Source: Cytophagales bacterium
GTDB taxonomy: Bacteria > Bacteroidota > Bacteroidia > Cytophagales > UBA9547
Reading direction: 5' to 3'
DNA length: 32,372 bases
Assembly: GCA_013297755.1 (NCBI GenBank)
Contig: JAAFIH010000042.1
Coordinates: 1 to 32,372, forward strand
The translations under genes were made by a program, and so were the position numbers. A model generated the notes under the pieces. That model saw only the letters and a list, made by a program, of their open reading frames with translations, was not told the origin of the DNA and did not search any database. This document shows positions 25,137 to 32,168 of this stretch, in pieces. Position 1 is the stretch's first letter. Each line of letters opens with the position of its first letter.

Positions 25137-27599
25137 ATGACTTTTGAAGAATTTAAAAATCGGTTAGACAAGGCAACAACGGAAGAAGTTGTTAAGGCGA
25201 CCTATGCGACATATTTCAAAATAAAATATAACACTTCGCATCATCACGACCTTTATACACCACAAGTATTTTTTGAGTTTAAGGCTGACAAAAATTTTCA
25301 CAACTTAAAAGCTCTTGCGACAATTCTTGCCCAATCACTTTATTACATCAGACGACTAAAATACATTGACGTTGAAAAGGCAATTCCATTTTTTATTTGC
25401 CTTGCCGACAAAAACGAAGCAACCATAACCGAGACACGTAAGTGGTCAACTTATTACACAAACGAAAATTACGATTGGGAACGACCTGCAAGCAAGCCTG
25501 ACCCAAAACTAATTGACCACTTAGTTAAAGAACCCGAAACAAGTAAAATTCACGTTTACTCTGTTACCAAAAAACAGGAGCAAGAAGCATTCAAGAAAAA
25601 CCTTGACAACGCTTTGCATCCTCAAATGATATTGGACTTTGGCGACAAGAAAGTAATCAACGAAGAAAACTTTGAAGCCGTTTTTGACCATTGGAAAGGC
25701 GTAATTGGACCATACATTGTAAACGGCTACAAGCCGTCTTTTTATTTCCTAGCAAACATTCAGCGAGACAAAGTAATCATTGACAAAGACAACAGCCGAG
25801 TAGTTTTCACATTTGAAGACAAGAACTCTAAAACACAAAAAGTCCTGATGAAGGACTATGATTATTTTTGGAGTGTCTACGACTATGTTACAAACGCTGA
25901 AACCATTAACGGTATTCACGCAAAACTTGACCGACTAACAGACGAAAGCCAAAGAAGATTTGAAGGCGAGTTTTACACGCCTTTGCGTTACGGACAAAAA
26001 GCAGTTCACTACTTAAACGAAGTGCTTGGGAAAAATTGGTTTAAATCCGGCAAGTATAGAATTTGGGATATGGCTGCCGGAACCGGCAACCTTGAATATC
26101 ACTTGCCCGCAGAAGCATACAAATACTTGTATATGTCAACGCTTCACGGGAGCGAAGCCGACCATTTGAACAAAGTATTTCCAAACGCTACTTGTTTTCA
26201 ATATGACTATCTGAATGACGATGTAGAATATGTTTTCAATAAAGCAAGTTTACCTTTTGCTCCCAACTGGAAGCTCCCAAAGAAATTAAGAGACGAATTA
26301 GCCGACCCAACGATTACTTGGATTGTTTACATCAATCCGCCATTTGCAACTGCACAAGTTGGCGGAGCAAAAGGCGACAGCAAAAAAGGTGTAAGCAAAA
26401 CAAAAGTTGAAATTGCAATGGACAACGAAGATGCAGGACACGTAAAGCGTGAACTGTTTGCACAGTTTATGTTTCGTGTTGCACACGAACTTCCGAAAAA
26501 CACCTATTTAGGAATGTTCTCAAAGTTGAAATACTTAAACGCACCTGACAGCATTGAATACAGAGACAAATATTTCAACTTCAAATACGAGAAAGGATTT
26601 TTGTTTAAGTCAACAACATTTCACGGAGTAAAAGGAAAATATCCAATCGGGTTTTTAATTTGGAACTTATCAAAGCCAAGTCAAACAAAAACAGTTGAAA
26701 TAGACATCGCAAATGAAGATGCTCAAACTATTGGTGTTAAACATTTACAGCTAATTGAAAAGAAAGATGTTTTGAATAATTGGTTTCCAAGACCAAAAAA
26801 TTCTAACGACTATATTTTACCACCATTGAGCAATGGTATTACTTTAAAAAATGACAACACCGACACAAGACACAGAGCAAGACCAGATTTTTTAGCTTCA
26901 GTTTGTAGTAACGGTAACGACTTTCAACACGCAAAATATGTTGTTATGCTTTCCTCGCCAAACGCAAGTGCTGGAGCATTTACAGTAATCAAAGACAACT
27001 TTGAAAAAGCGTTGACACTTCACGCTGTGAAGAAAATCCCAAAGCAAACTTGGCTCAATGACAGAAACCAATTTTTAATTCCCCATACAGAACCAACAAA
27101 AGAGTTTCTAAACGATTGCGTTGTTTGGAGTTTGTTTGCTTCATCAAACGAAACAACATCACTAAAAAATGTTTCTTATTTGGGAAGCACTCATCAAATC
27201 AAAAACAACTTCTACCCTTTCCGACTTGAAGAAATAAAACATTGGGAAATTAAAGACCCCGATTTTAGGCAACAACTAACAAAGGACGAAAACAGATTTG
27301 TTGCTGAGTGGCTTTCAAAAAATGACATATCAGACGAGGCAAAACAAGTAATTGAAAAAGCTAAAGTTGTGTATCAACTTTTCTATTTAAACCTTAACCA
27401 AATGGCGACCAACAAATGGAAAATTGACACTTGGGACGCAGGTTGGTATCAAATCAGACGTTGCTTGACAGAACACAACTTGGCGACAGACGAACTAAAA
27501 GAATTAAGCAAAGCAAACGAACAACTTGCAAACAAGATTCTACCACAAATAGAAACGTTTGGGTTCTTGGACAAAGACGAAGTTTACGAAACAATTTAA
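25137..27599 (+). CDS. N6-adenine DNA methyltransferase, Type IIG restriction-modification-like
   Basis: 820 residues. The methyltransferase core has GEFYTPLRYG (about 279-288), SAM-binding motif I DMAAGTGNLE (D311) and catalytic motif IV NPPF (400-403), the gamma-type order of Type I/IIG enzymes. It methylates adenine N6 in a target sequence. The N-terminal ~130 residues include D38 ... E47-F-K49, a possible PD-(D/E)xK nuclease site, which together with the C-terminal ~250 residues (possible target recognition) would make a single-chain Type IIG restriction-modification enzyme. The nuclease reading is inference. It is the first gene of the array and is followed 10 nt later by a small regulator-like gene. 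Codon use differs visibly from the chromosomal genes. Confidence 0.82.
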   Translation: MTFEEFKNRLDKATTEEVVKATYATYFKIKYNTSHHHDLYTPQVFFEFKADKNFHNLKALATILAQSLYYIRRLKYIDVEKAIPFFICLADKNEATITETRKWSTYYTNENYDWERPASKPDPKLIDHLVKEPETSKIHVYSVTKKQEQEAFKKNLDNALHPQMILDFGDKKVINEENFEAVFDHWKGVIGPYIVNGYKPSFYFLANIQRDKVIIDKDNSRVVFTFEDKNSKTQKVLMKDYDYFWSVYDYVTNAETINGIHAKLDRLTDESQRRFEGEFYTPLRYGQKAVHYLNEVLGKNWFKSGKYRIWDMAAGTGNLEYHLPAEAYKYLYMSTLHGSEADHLNKVFPNATCFQYDYLNDDVEYVFNKASLPFAPNWKLPKKLRDELADPTITWIVYINPPFATAQVGGAKGDSKKGVSKTKVEIAMDNEDAGHVKRELFAQFMFRVAHELPKNTYLGMFSKLKYLNAPDSIEYRDKYFNFKYEKGFLFKSTTFHGVKGKYPIGFLIWNLSKPSQTKTVEIDIANEDAQTIGVKHLQLIEKKDVLNNWFPRPKNSNDYILPPLSNGITLKNDNTDTRHRARPDFLASVCSNGNDFQHAKYVVMLSSPNASAGAFTVIKDNFEKALTLHAVKKIPKQTWLNDRNQFLIPHTEPTKEFLNDCVVWSLFASSNETTSLKNVSYLGSTHQIKNNFYPFRLEEIKHWEIKDPDFRQQLTKDENRFVAEWLSKNDISDEAKQVIEKAKVVYQLFYLNLNQMATNKWKIDTWDAGWYQIRRCLTEHNLATDELKELSKANEQLANKILPQIETFGFLDKDEVYETI

Positions 27600-27609
27600 A
27601 TACACTATA

Positions 27610-28224
27610 ATGTCATTAGAACAAAAGAAAAAAAACAGATTTTTATTTCTCAATTGCCTCTACGAATCTTCAAACGGAGAAACTGGGGCAATGTTTAGTA
27701 TGTGGGAAGTAGGCACAGAATTAAAATTAGACAGAAATGAAACAAGTCAAATTGTAGATTATTTAATTGGAGAAAACTTAATTGAATCAAGAGCATTGGG
27801 TGGTGGGATTTCCCTAACACATTGGGGAGTTAAAGAAGTTGAAGAAGCAATTGAAAATCCGAGCAGACCAACAGAACACTTTTTGCCATTTAACGTGATT
27901 AATATTGGCACAATGAATAATTCCACACTTCAACAAGGAACAACAAACTCAACAATCAATTTTACTTATAATGCTCAGACAGCAGTTGACATTGAAAAAA
28001 TTGTTTCACAACTCAATGACATCAAGGAATCATTAAACCTTTCAAATGAACTTCAAAGTGAATTATTAAGTGAACTACAAACAATTGAAATTCAAAGCAA
28101 ATCAAGTAAACCTAAAAACATTATTATTGCTGAATCACTAAAATCAATAAGGACAATTTTAGAAGCAGTTGCAGGTAACGCTTTGACACCATTGATTATA
28201 GACCAAATTTCAAAGATTATTTAA
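27610..28224 (+). CDS. Small protein with winged-helix-like N-terminus and NSTLQQGTTNSTIN motif
   Basis: 204 residues from the ATG at 27610; an upstream in-frame TTG inside the preceding gene is not needed. The first ~75 residues (MWEVGTELKLDRNETSQIVDYLIGENLIESR, then GGISLTHWGVKEVEEAI) look like a winged helix. Then comes the short strand-forming phrase STLQQGTTNSTINF, which I associate with small accessory proteins of defence loci (AbiTii-like and others), and a helical C-terminus ending in NALTPLIIDQISKII. Function unknown; its position right after the methyltransferase and before the first attC suggests a partner or regulator of that enzyme. Confidence 0.7.
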   Translation: MSLEQKKKNRFLFLNCLYESSNGETGAMFSMWEVGTELKLDRNETSQIVDYLIGENLIESRALGGGISLTHWGVKEVEEAIENPSRPTEHFLPFNVINIGTMNNSTLQQGTTNSTINFTYNAQTAVDIEKIVSQLNDIKESLNLSNELQSELLSELQTIEIQSKSSKPKNIIIAESLKSIRTILEAVAGNALTPLIIDQISKII

Positions 28225-28280
28225 CGACAACTTACTGCCCAAATTAAACGAATGCAAATCAACGGGAGAAGAAATACTGC

Positions 28281-28412
28281 TGGTAACAGCAGCTACAAGA
28301 AATTGGCGGTTCAGTGGTTAAATAAAGCTTTGTGCTTCGTATCAAATTTTTTGGTGGCAGACAGTTTAGTGCTTCGAAATCGCCAACTTCTTGTAGCTGC
28401 AAAACGTTAGTG
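28281..28412 (+). repeat. attC-like site A
   Basis: 132 nt. Left core TGGTAAC (28281-28287), left arm 28289-28308, 72-nt central part, right arm 28381-28400, right core GTTAGTG (28406-28412). The arms pair at 19 of 20 positions; the exception is A28302 against C28387. Left spacer 1 nt, right spacer 5 nt. Confidence 0.82.
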
Positions 28413-28479
28413 GCAACCCTATGACGACCGACAACAGCATGACCTTAACAAATAATATTGACAGCTTTGAAATTAAATA

Positions 28480-29439
28480 ATGGCAGGATTTGACGACATA
28501 TTAAAATCGGCTCAATGGAGCCAAAATATTCAAAAGTCGTTGGGACTAAGTTCGCAACTTTCAGATATGTTCAAAGCACAAGAACACATCACAAAAAGTT
28601 TAGGCGGACTAAGTATGATGACAGAAATTGCAAAAAGTATGAAGCAACAAACAATGTTTGCTCAACCTACTTTATCCGCAATTGATGCAATGACAAAATC
28701 AATGAGTTGGCATTCAAAATTCGCAATTCCACAAACAACACTTGATGCAATTACTTCTATAAACAGACAACACGAACAACTATTTGGTGGACTTAGAGCT
28801 ATGACAGAGGCTCTTAAATTTCAATCTCCTGCATTAGCACAAATAAATAACCTTCAGTTTGCATTAAATGGTATTTCAGGACAAATCGCTGCAATTGCGG
28901 CACAGAAAAAAAACTGGTCATTAATTGACGACTTTGAAGAAGTTAACGGGCAAGCACTTGAATTCTCAGAAACACTTACAGAAGAAATAACCGAAGAGCA
29001 ACAAAGACAATTCCAAATATTAGTTGCTTCAATTTTAGCTTTTATAAATAAGCATAAACAAAAAGGTATCCATGCTTTTCGTGTCCTTGAAGTAATATTG
29101 GTTTTTTATAGTGTTTATGATATTTTTTCACCAAAACCTGAATTGGCTTCCAAAGAAGATATAAAGCAATTGAATATCAAACAGGACGCGGTATTACAAT
29201 ATATCCAATTAATCAATGAGCAACTTAGACAAGCGAAAGAATATCGAATAACAAACAAAGTTTGTGAAGTAAAATTAAAGCCGAAATCAAAAACTATAAT
29301 ACTAACCAAACTACCAGCAGACTTTGAAGTTATAGTAATTCAAATTCATCATAAGTGGATTTATGTAAGCTATTTTGACCCAAAGGACAACCTACCGCAG
29401 ACAGGTTGGATAATGAAAAAATATTTAGATAAGCCATGA
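28480..29439 (+). CDS. Hypothetical protein with hydrophobic segment and C-terminal SH3-like domain
   Basis: 319 residues, not recognised as a named family. The N-terminal ~135 residues are helical and repetitive (QSLG/LSSQLSDMFKAQEHITKSLGG, MTKSMSWHSK, Met- and Gln-rich). Residues about 170-212 include a hydrophobic stretch (FRVLEVILVFYSVYDIF) that could be membrane-associated. The last ~65 residues (CEVKLKPKSKTIILTKLPADFEVIVIQIHHKWIYVSY ... GWIMKKYL) have the look of an SH3b domain. SH3b tails often bind peptidoglycan or proteins; the overall layout resembles effector-like accessory proteins. The only gene of its cassette; its last codons are followed directly by attC-like site B. Confidence 0.65.
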   Translation: MAGFDDILKSAQWSQNIQKSLGLSSQLSDMFKAQEHITKSLGGLSMMTEIAKSMKQQTMFAQPTLSAIDAMTKSMSWHSKFAIPQTTLDAITSINRQHEQLFGGLRAMTEALKFQSPALAQINNLQFALNGISGQIAAIAAQKKNWSLIDDFEEVNGQALEFSETLTEEITEEQQRQFQILVASILAFINKHKQKGIHAFRVLEVILVFYSVYDIFSPKPELASKEDIKQLNIKQDAVLQYIQLINEQLRQAKEYRITNKVCEVKLKPKSKTIILTKLPADFEVIVIQIHHKWIYVSYFDPKDNLPQTGWIMKKYLDKP

Positions 29440-29512
29440 CAATAGTAAAAAAGCACAACACAAGGACGCTGCTAACTCGACACGACAGTGCATTGACCGA
29501 AAGAAGGGCAGC

Positions 29513-29644
29513 CACTAACAGCACATTTGCAATAGGCGGGGTTTCGTGCTCCGCAGACAGCTTTGTGGTAGCCGAAAGTTCAGTTCTCCGCATAAACATT
29601 TGTGGTAAAAATCCCGCCCATCGCAAATCTGCAAACCGTTAGCG
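29513..29644 (+). repeat. attC-like site B
   Basis: 132 nt. Left core CACTAAC (29513-29519), main left arm 29525-29540, 72-nt centre, right arm 29613-29628, right core GTTAGCG (29638-29644). The arms pair at 14 of 16, the exceptions being A29531-C29622 and A29534-C29619; an extra GCA/TGC pairing lies outside. Left spacer 1 nt, right spacer 5 nt before that pairing. The centre closely resembles that of site C. Confidence 0.85.
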
Positions 29645-29675
29645 GCAAGCGTAGCGGACGACACAGACACCGACA
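29645..29675 (+). repeat. Shared cassette leader, copy 1
   Basis: GCAAGCGTAGCGGACGACAC follows the right core of site B and leads after a short stretch into CGACAATG, the start of the next gene. The same run recurs after site E at 32132. Confidence 0.75.
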
Positions 29676-30563
29676 ATGAAAAAGAAAATAATCATCGGAA
29701 CAATTATTTTAGGACTAACAACAACTGCATTTACAATGGGACTTTTTGACAAATTATTCGGTAAGACAAACCCTGAACAACCGACAACAACTTCTGCTAC
29801 AAAAGCAGGACACCAAGAGGAATGGGAGTTTTATTTCAGCAACGTAAACGACAAATTAGGTTCACTCTTTGTTGACCTTGGACTTCGTAAAGTTGCACCA
29901 ATCGCAGACAAACCGAATGTTGTTTGGGTTTCTATCAAAATGAATAACCCAAGAGAGGACGGACTTTCATCACAAGAAGAAAGCGGGCTGCTTGGCGACA
30001 TTGAAGATGCTTTGGTTGACAAAATTGTTTCTAAGCACAACTCTATCTACGTTGGACGACTTACATCGGCAGGCGACAGAGATTTGTATTTTTATTTTGG
30101 TGACACCACACTTTACAACAAGACAATTTCAGAAGTTATGGTTGCTTATCCCAAATACCAATTTGACTTCGGGTCAAAGGAAGACAAAGAATGGGGCGGC
30201 TATTTTGACTTTCTCTATCCTTTACCACAACAATTTCAAAGCATTCAAAACAGGCGAGTAATTGAACAATTAGAAAAAGGCGGAGACAAACTGACAAAAG
30301 AAAGAGAAGTATTTCATTGGATTTACTTCAAATCTGACAGCGACAGAGAAAAGTTTTTGGAGAAAATTAAAAATGACAATTTCTCAATCGTTGACAAGGG
30401 AAGCGACAAATCTTGGGGCGAGTTTGCTTACCGACTTCAAATAAAACGAGTTGACAAAGTTGACCAAAACAGCGTTGACGAATACGTTATTTATTTGTGG
30501 AAACTTGCAAACGAACTAAACGCAGAATATGACGGTTGGGAAACATCTATTGAAAAGGACTAA
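29676..30563 (+). CDS. DUF695 / RraB-like domain protein with N-terminal hydrophobic segment
   Basis: 295 residues. The N-terminus (MKKKIIIGTIILGLTTTAFT) is a signal peptide or membrane anchor. Residues about 45-175 fit DUF695 (EEWEFYFSNVNDKLGSLFVDLGL, RDLYFYFGD). The C-terminal ~110 residues (REVFHWIYFKSDSDREKFLEKIKNDNFSI ... YVIYLWKLANELNAEYDGWET) match the pattern of RraB-like ribonuclease-E-inhibitor domains, which DUF695 proteins often carry. In this combination the biochemical role is unknown. It is the single gene of the third unit and starts 38 nt after the junction. Confidence 0.82.
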   Translation: MKKKIIIGTIILGLTTTAFTMGLFDKLFGKTNPEQPTTTSATKAGHQEEWEFYFSNVNDKLGSLFVDLGLRKVAPIADKPNVVWVSIKMNNPREDGLSSQEESGLLGDIEDALVDKIVSKHNSIYVGRLTSAGDRDLYFYFGDTTLYNKTISEVMVAYPKYQFDFGSKEDKEWGGYFDFLYPLPQQFQSIQNRRVIEQLEKGGDKLTKEREVFHWIYFKSDSDREKFLEKIKNDNFSIVDKGSDKSWGEFAYRLQIKRVDKVDQNSVDEYVIYLWKLANELNAEYDGWETSIEKD

Positions 30564-30588
30564 CAATGACGACAGACAGAACGCCAGC

Positions 30589-30720
30589 CGCTAACATGGG
30601 GTTTGTGATAGCGGGGGTTCCGTGCTTCGCAGACACATTTGTGCAAGGTGGAAGTTCAGTTCTCCGAATGAAGTTTAGTGCTAAAACACCCCGCCATCGC
30701 AAACCCCCGAAACGTTGGTT
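30589..30720 (+). repeat. attC-like site C
   Basis: 132 nt. Left core CGCTAAC (30589-30595), left arm 30598-30616, 72-nt centre, right arm 30689-30707, right core GTTGGTT (30714-30720). The arms pair at 17 of 19; exceptions are T30606-G30699 (a wobble in this strand) and A30610-C30695. Left spacer 2 nt, right spacer 6 nt. Confidence 0.85.
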
Positions 30721-30777
30721 GCCACTTTACCAACCAATGGCAAAACGAAAATTTTAACATATAAACAACAATTTAAA

Positions 30778-31119
30778 ATGATATATATTACACCAGAAAA
30801 TAGCGAACAATATTTAGAGAAAAAAGTCGAAAATGGCGTTTTTGACTTTATAGAAAAACAACTAAACCAAAACATAGGAACACTTGTACTAACAGGTATT
30901 GGTTGCTTTTGCTCTCCAGGCATTGAAACTAAAATTGGCACTAAAATCATATTTGTTGAATATTATTACGAAGTTGTAGGTTCTATGACAGAACAACCAT
31001 TGATTTTTAAAATTAAACCTAACGAAGTTATCTTATTTGACACTTATCCAAATAAAATTATTGACGACAAAATAGCTAAAGTGAAGAAGGCACTAAGCGA
31101 GTATTCAAAGCTAAATTAG
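30778..31119 (+). CDS. Small hypothetical protein
   Basis: 113 residues from the ATG at 30778. A longer frame begins at a TTG inside the attC right core and is rejected, since the bases up to 30777 are cassette leader. The protein has alternating strands and helices (GTLVLTGIGCFCSPGIETKIGTKIIFVEYYYEVV, then LIFKIKPNEVILFDTYP) and ends in a charged helix. No signal peptide, no motif I recognise. Sole plus-strand gene of the fourth unit. Confidence 0.65.
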   Translation: MIYITPENSEQYLEKKVENGVFDFIEKQLNQNIGTLVLTGIGCFCSPGIETKIGTKIIFVEYYYEVVGSMTEQPLIFKIKPNEVILFDTYPNKIIDDKIAKVKKALSEYSKLN

Positions 31120-31228
31120 TTTTTTTTGGCATAAATTTACGTGGAACATATCCAAACATATTAACAATGGGAGTTTTAGCAAAAAATACATTTTCGCTTA
31201 AATTAGAATTAACTTTTTCGATTTTCAT
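31076..31228 (-). CDS. Short minus-strand ORF overlapping the end of the small hypothetical gene (doubtful)
   Basis: 50 codons from an ATG at 31228 to a stop at 31076. The first ~38 codons (MKIEKVNSNLSENVFFAKTP, then a segment ending RKFMPKK) read like protein and lie in otherwise empty sequence; the last 12 run antisense through the preceding gene. It could be a fragment of a longer gene cut by cassette formation, or noise. It opposes the direction of every other cassette gene. Confidence 0.25.
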   Translation of the reverse strand: MKIEKVNSNLSENVFFAKTPIVNMFGYVPRKFMPKKTNLALNTRLVPSSL

Positions 31229-31466
31229 CTTACAATTTATTTAAAACATTTACGCACGAAACAGACAGGCATCCGAGCATCTCCTTTGACAGTTTAACCT
31301 CTTGACGGAGCAATAAAAGCGACAACCAACACTAGCTTGGCGAGAGCAGGGCAAACGTGCTAAAATTAAAGATTTGTTCTACTAAACCCCTGCCCTCGCC
31401 AAGCATCGTCCGTTGGCTGTCATTGTAAACCGACATCCTGCAAACCAGAACATAGACAAACAACAA
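31120..31466. other. Intergenic tail of the fourth unit and leader of the fifth
   Basis: 347 nt. It holds most of the doubtful minus-strand ORF, about 95 nt without visible features (31229-31323), attC-like site D (31324-31418) and the leader of the acetyltransferase gene. Confidence 0.6.
31324..31418 (+). repeat. attC-like site D (short form)
   Basis: 95 nt. Left core AACCAAC (31324-31330), left arm 31335-31351, 36-nt centre, right arm 31388-31404, right core GTTGGCT (31412-31418). The arms pair at 16 of 17; the exception is A31345-C31394. Left spacer 4 nt, right spacer 7 nt. Its centre is half the length of those of sites A-C. Confidence 0.83.
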
Positions 31467-31988
31467 ATGAACTTTCAAATACAGACTAGTAACATTAGCG
31501 ACATAGACGAAATTTTTCGTCTATACAAAATTGCAACAGACTTTCAGAAGACAAGATTTACTGTTCATTGGCCAATATTTGACAGAAAACTTATTGAAAC
31601 TGAAATTTCTGAAAACAGACAATGGAAAATAATTGGAGACGGAAAAATTGCTTGCATTTGGGCGACTACTTTTAATGACCCTCAAATTTGGGAAGAAAGA
31701 AATGAAGACCCATCAGTTTACATTCACCGAATTGCTACAAATCCAGACTTTCGGGGACAAAATTTAGTTGGAAAAATAGTAGAATGGGTGAAAATTTATG
31801 CCACAGAAAATCAAAAGCAGTTTATAAGAATGGACACTGTTGGCGACAATCAAGGACTTATCAACTACTACACCAAATGTGGGTTTGACTTTTTGGGATT
31901 ATTAAAACTTAAAAACACAACAGGACTTCCTGCACATTATGACAATGCGACAGTAAGTTTATTTGAAATGACAATCAACCCTAGATGA
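31467..31988 (+). CDS. GNAT family N-acetyltransferase
   Basis: 173 residues from the ATG at 31467; an upstream in-frame TTG sits in the attC core and is not the start. GNAT enzymes transfer an acetyl group from acetyl-CoA to an amine. The fold is visible: IQTSNISDIDEIFRLYKIA, central strand VYIHRIATNPDFRGQNLVGKIVEW (acetyl-CoA-binding loop PxFRGQxLxGK in place of Q/RxxGxG/A), MDTVGDNQGLINYYTKCGFDFLG. The substrate is unknown; such enzymes are frequent integron cargo. The stop is followed after 13 nt by site E. Confidence 0.85.
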   Translation: MNFQIQTSNISDIDEIFRLYKIATDFQKTRFTVHWPIFDRKLIETEISENRQWKIIGDGKIACIWATTFNDPQIWEERNEDPSVYIHRIATNPDFRGQNLVGKIVEWVKIYATENQKQFIRMDTVGDNQGLINYYTKCGFDFLGLLKLKNTTGLPAHYDNATVSLFEMTINPR

Positions 31989-32001
31989 AAAAACAACGAA
32001 C

Positions 32002-32131
32002 AGCCAACATAGTGTTTATGAAATGGGGGCAGATGTGCTACTAAACTGCATTTGTGGTAAATTGGAGTTTGGTGCTTCTTTCAAAGATTTGTGGTAAAAG
32101 CCCCCACTTCATAAACACTCCTACGTTACCT
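32002..32131 (+). repeat. attC-like site E
   Basis: 130 nt. Left core AGCCAAC (32002-32008), left arm 32011-32030, 69-nt centre, right arm 32100-32119, right core GTTACCT (32125-32131). The arms pair at 19 of 20; the exception is A32023-C32107. Left spacer 2 nt, right spacer 5 nt. Its right core resembles the first junction at 25083. Confidence 0.85.
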
Positions 32132-32168
32132 GCAAGCGTAGCGGACGACACAACAACGACAAACGACA
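32132..32168 (+). repeat. Shared cassette leader, copy 2
   Basis: GCAAGCGTAGCGGACGACAC again, directly after a right core and before a gene that starts CGACAATG. The genes behind the two copies encode unrelated proteins, so the leader has been shared or conserved apart from the cargo. Confidence 0.75.

Noticed and set aside
27559-27609. Upstream TTG start for the winged-helix-like protein, overlapping the methyltransferase gene
   Set aside because: The 17 extra residues are an out-of-frame reading of the methyltransferase end; the ATG at 27610 is a natural start 10 nt after that gene.
29436-29642. Plus-strand ORF whose ATG overlaps the stop of the SH3-tailed gene (ATGA)
   Set aside because: It lies across attC-like site B, has a composition dictated by the palindrome and does not look like a protein.
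30566-30757. Plus-strand ORF after the DUF695/RraB-like gene
   Set aside because: It covers site C entirely; similar pseudo-frames arise in the other sites from shared loop sequence.
30715-30777. N-terminal extension of the small hypothetical protein from a TTG
   Set aside because: The TTG is part of the attC right core and the extension is cassette leader; the ATG at 30778 is preferred. The same applies to the acetyltransferase extension at 31413-31466.
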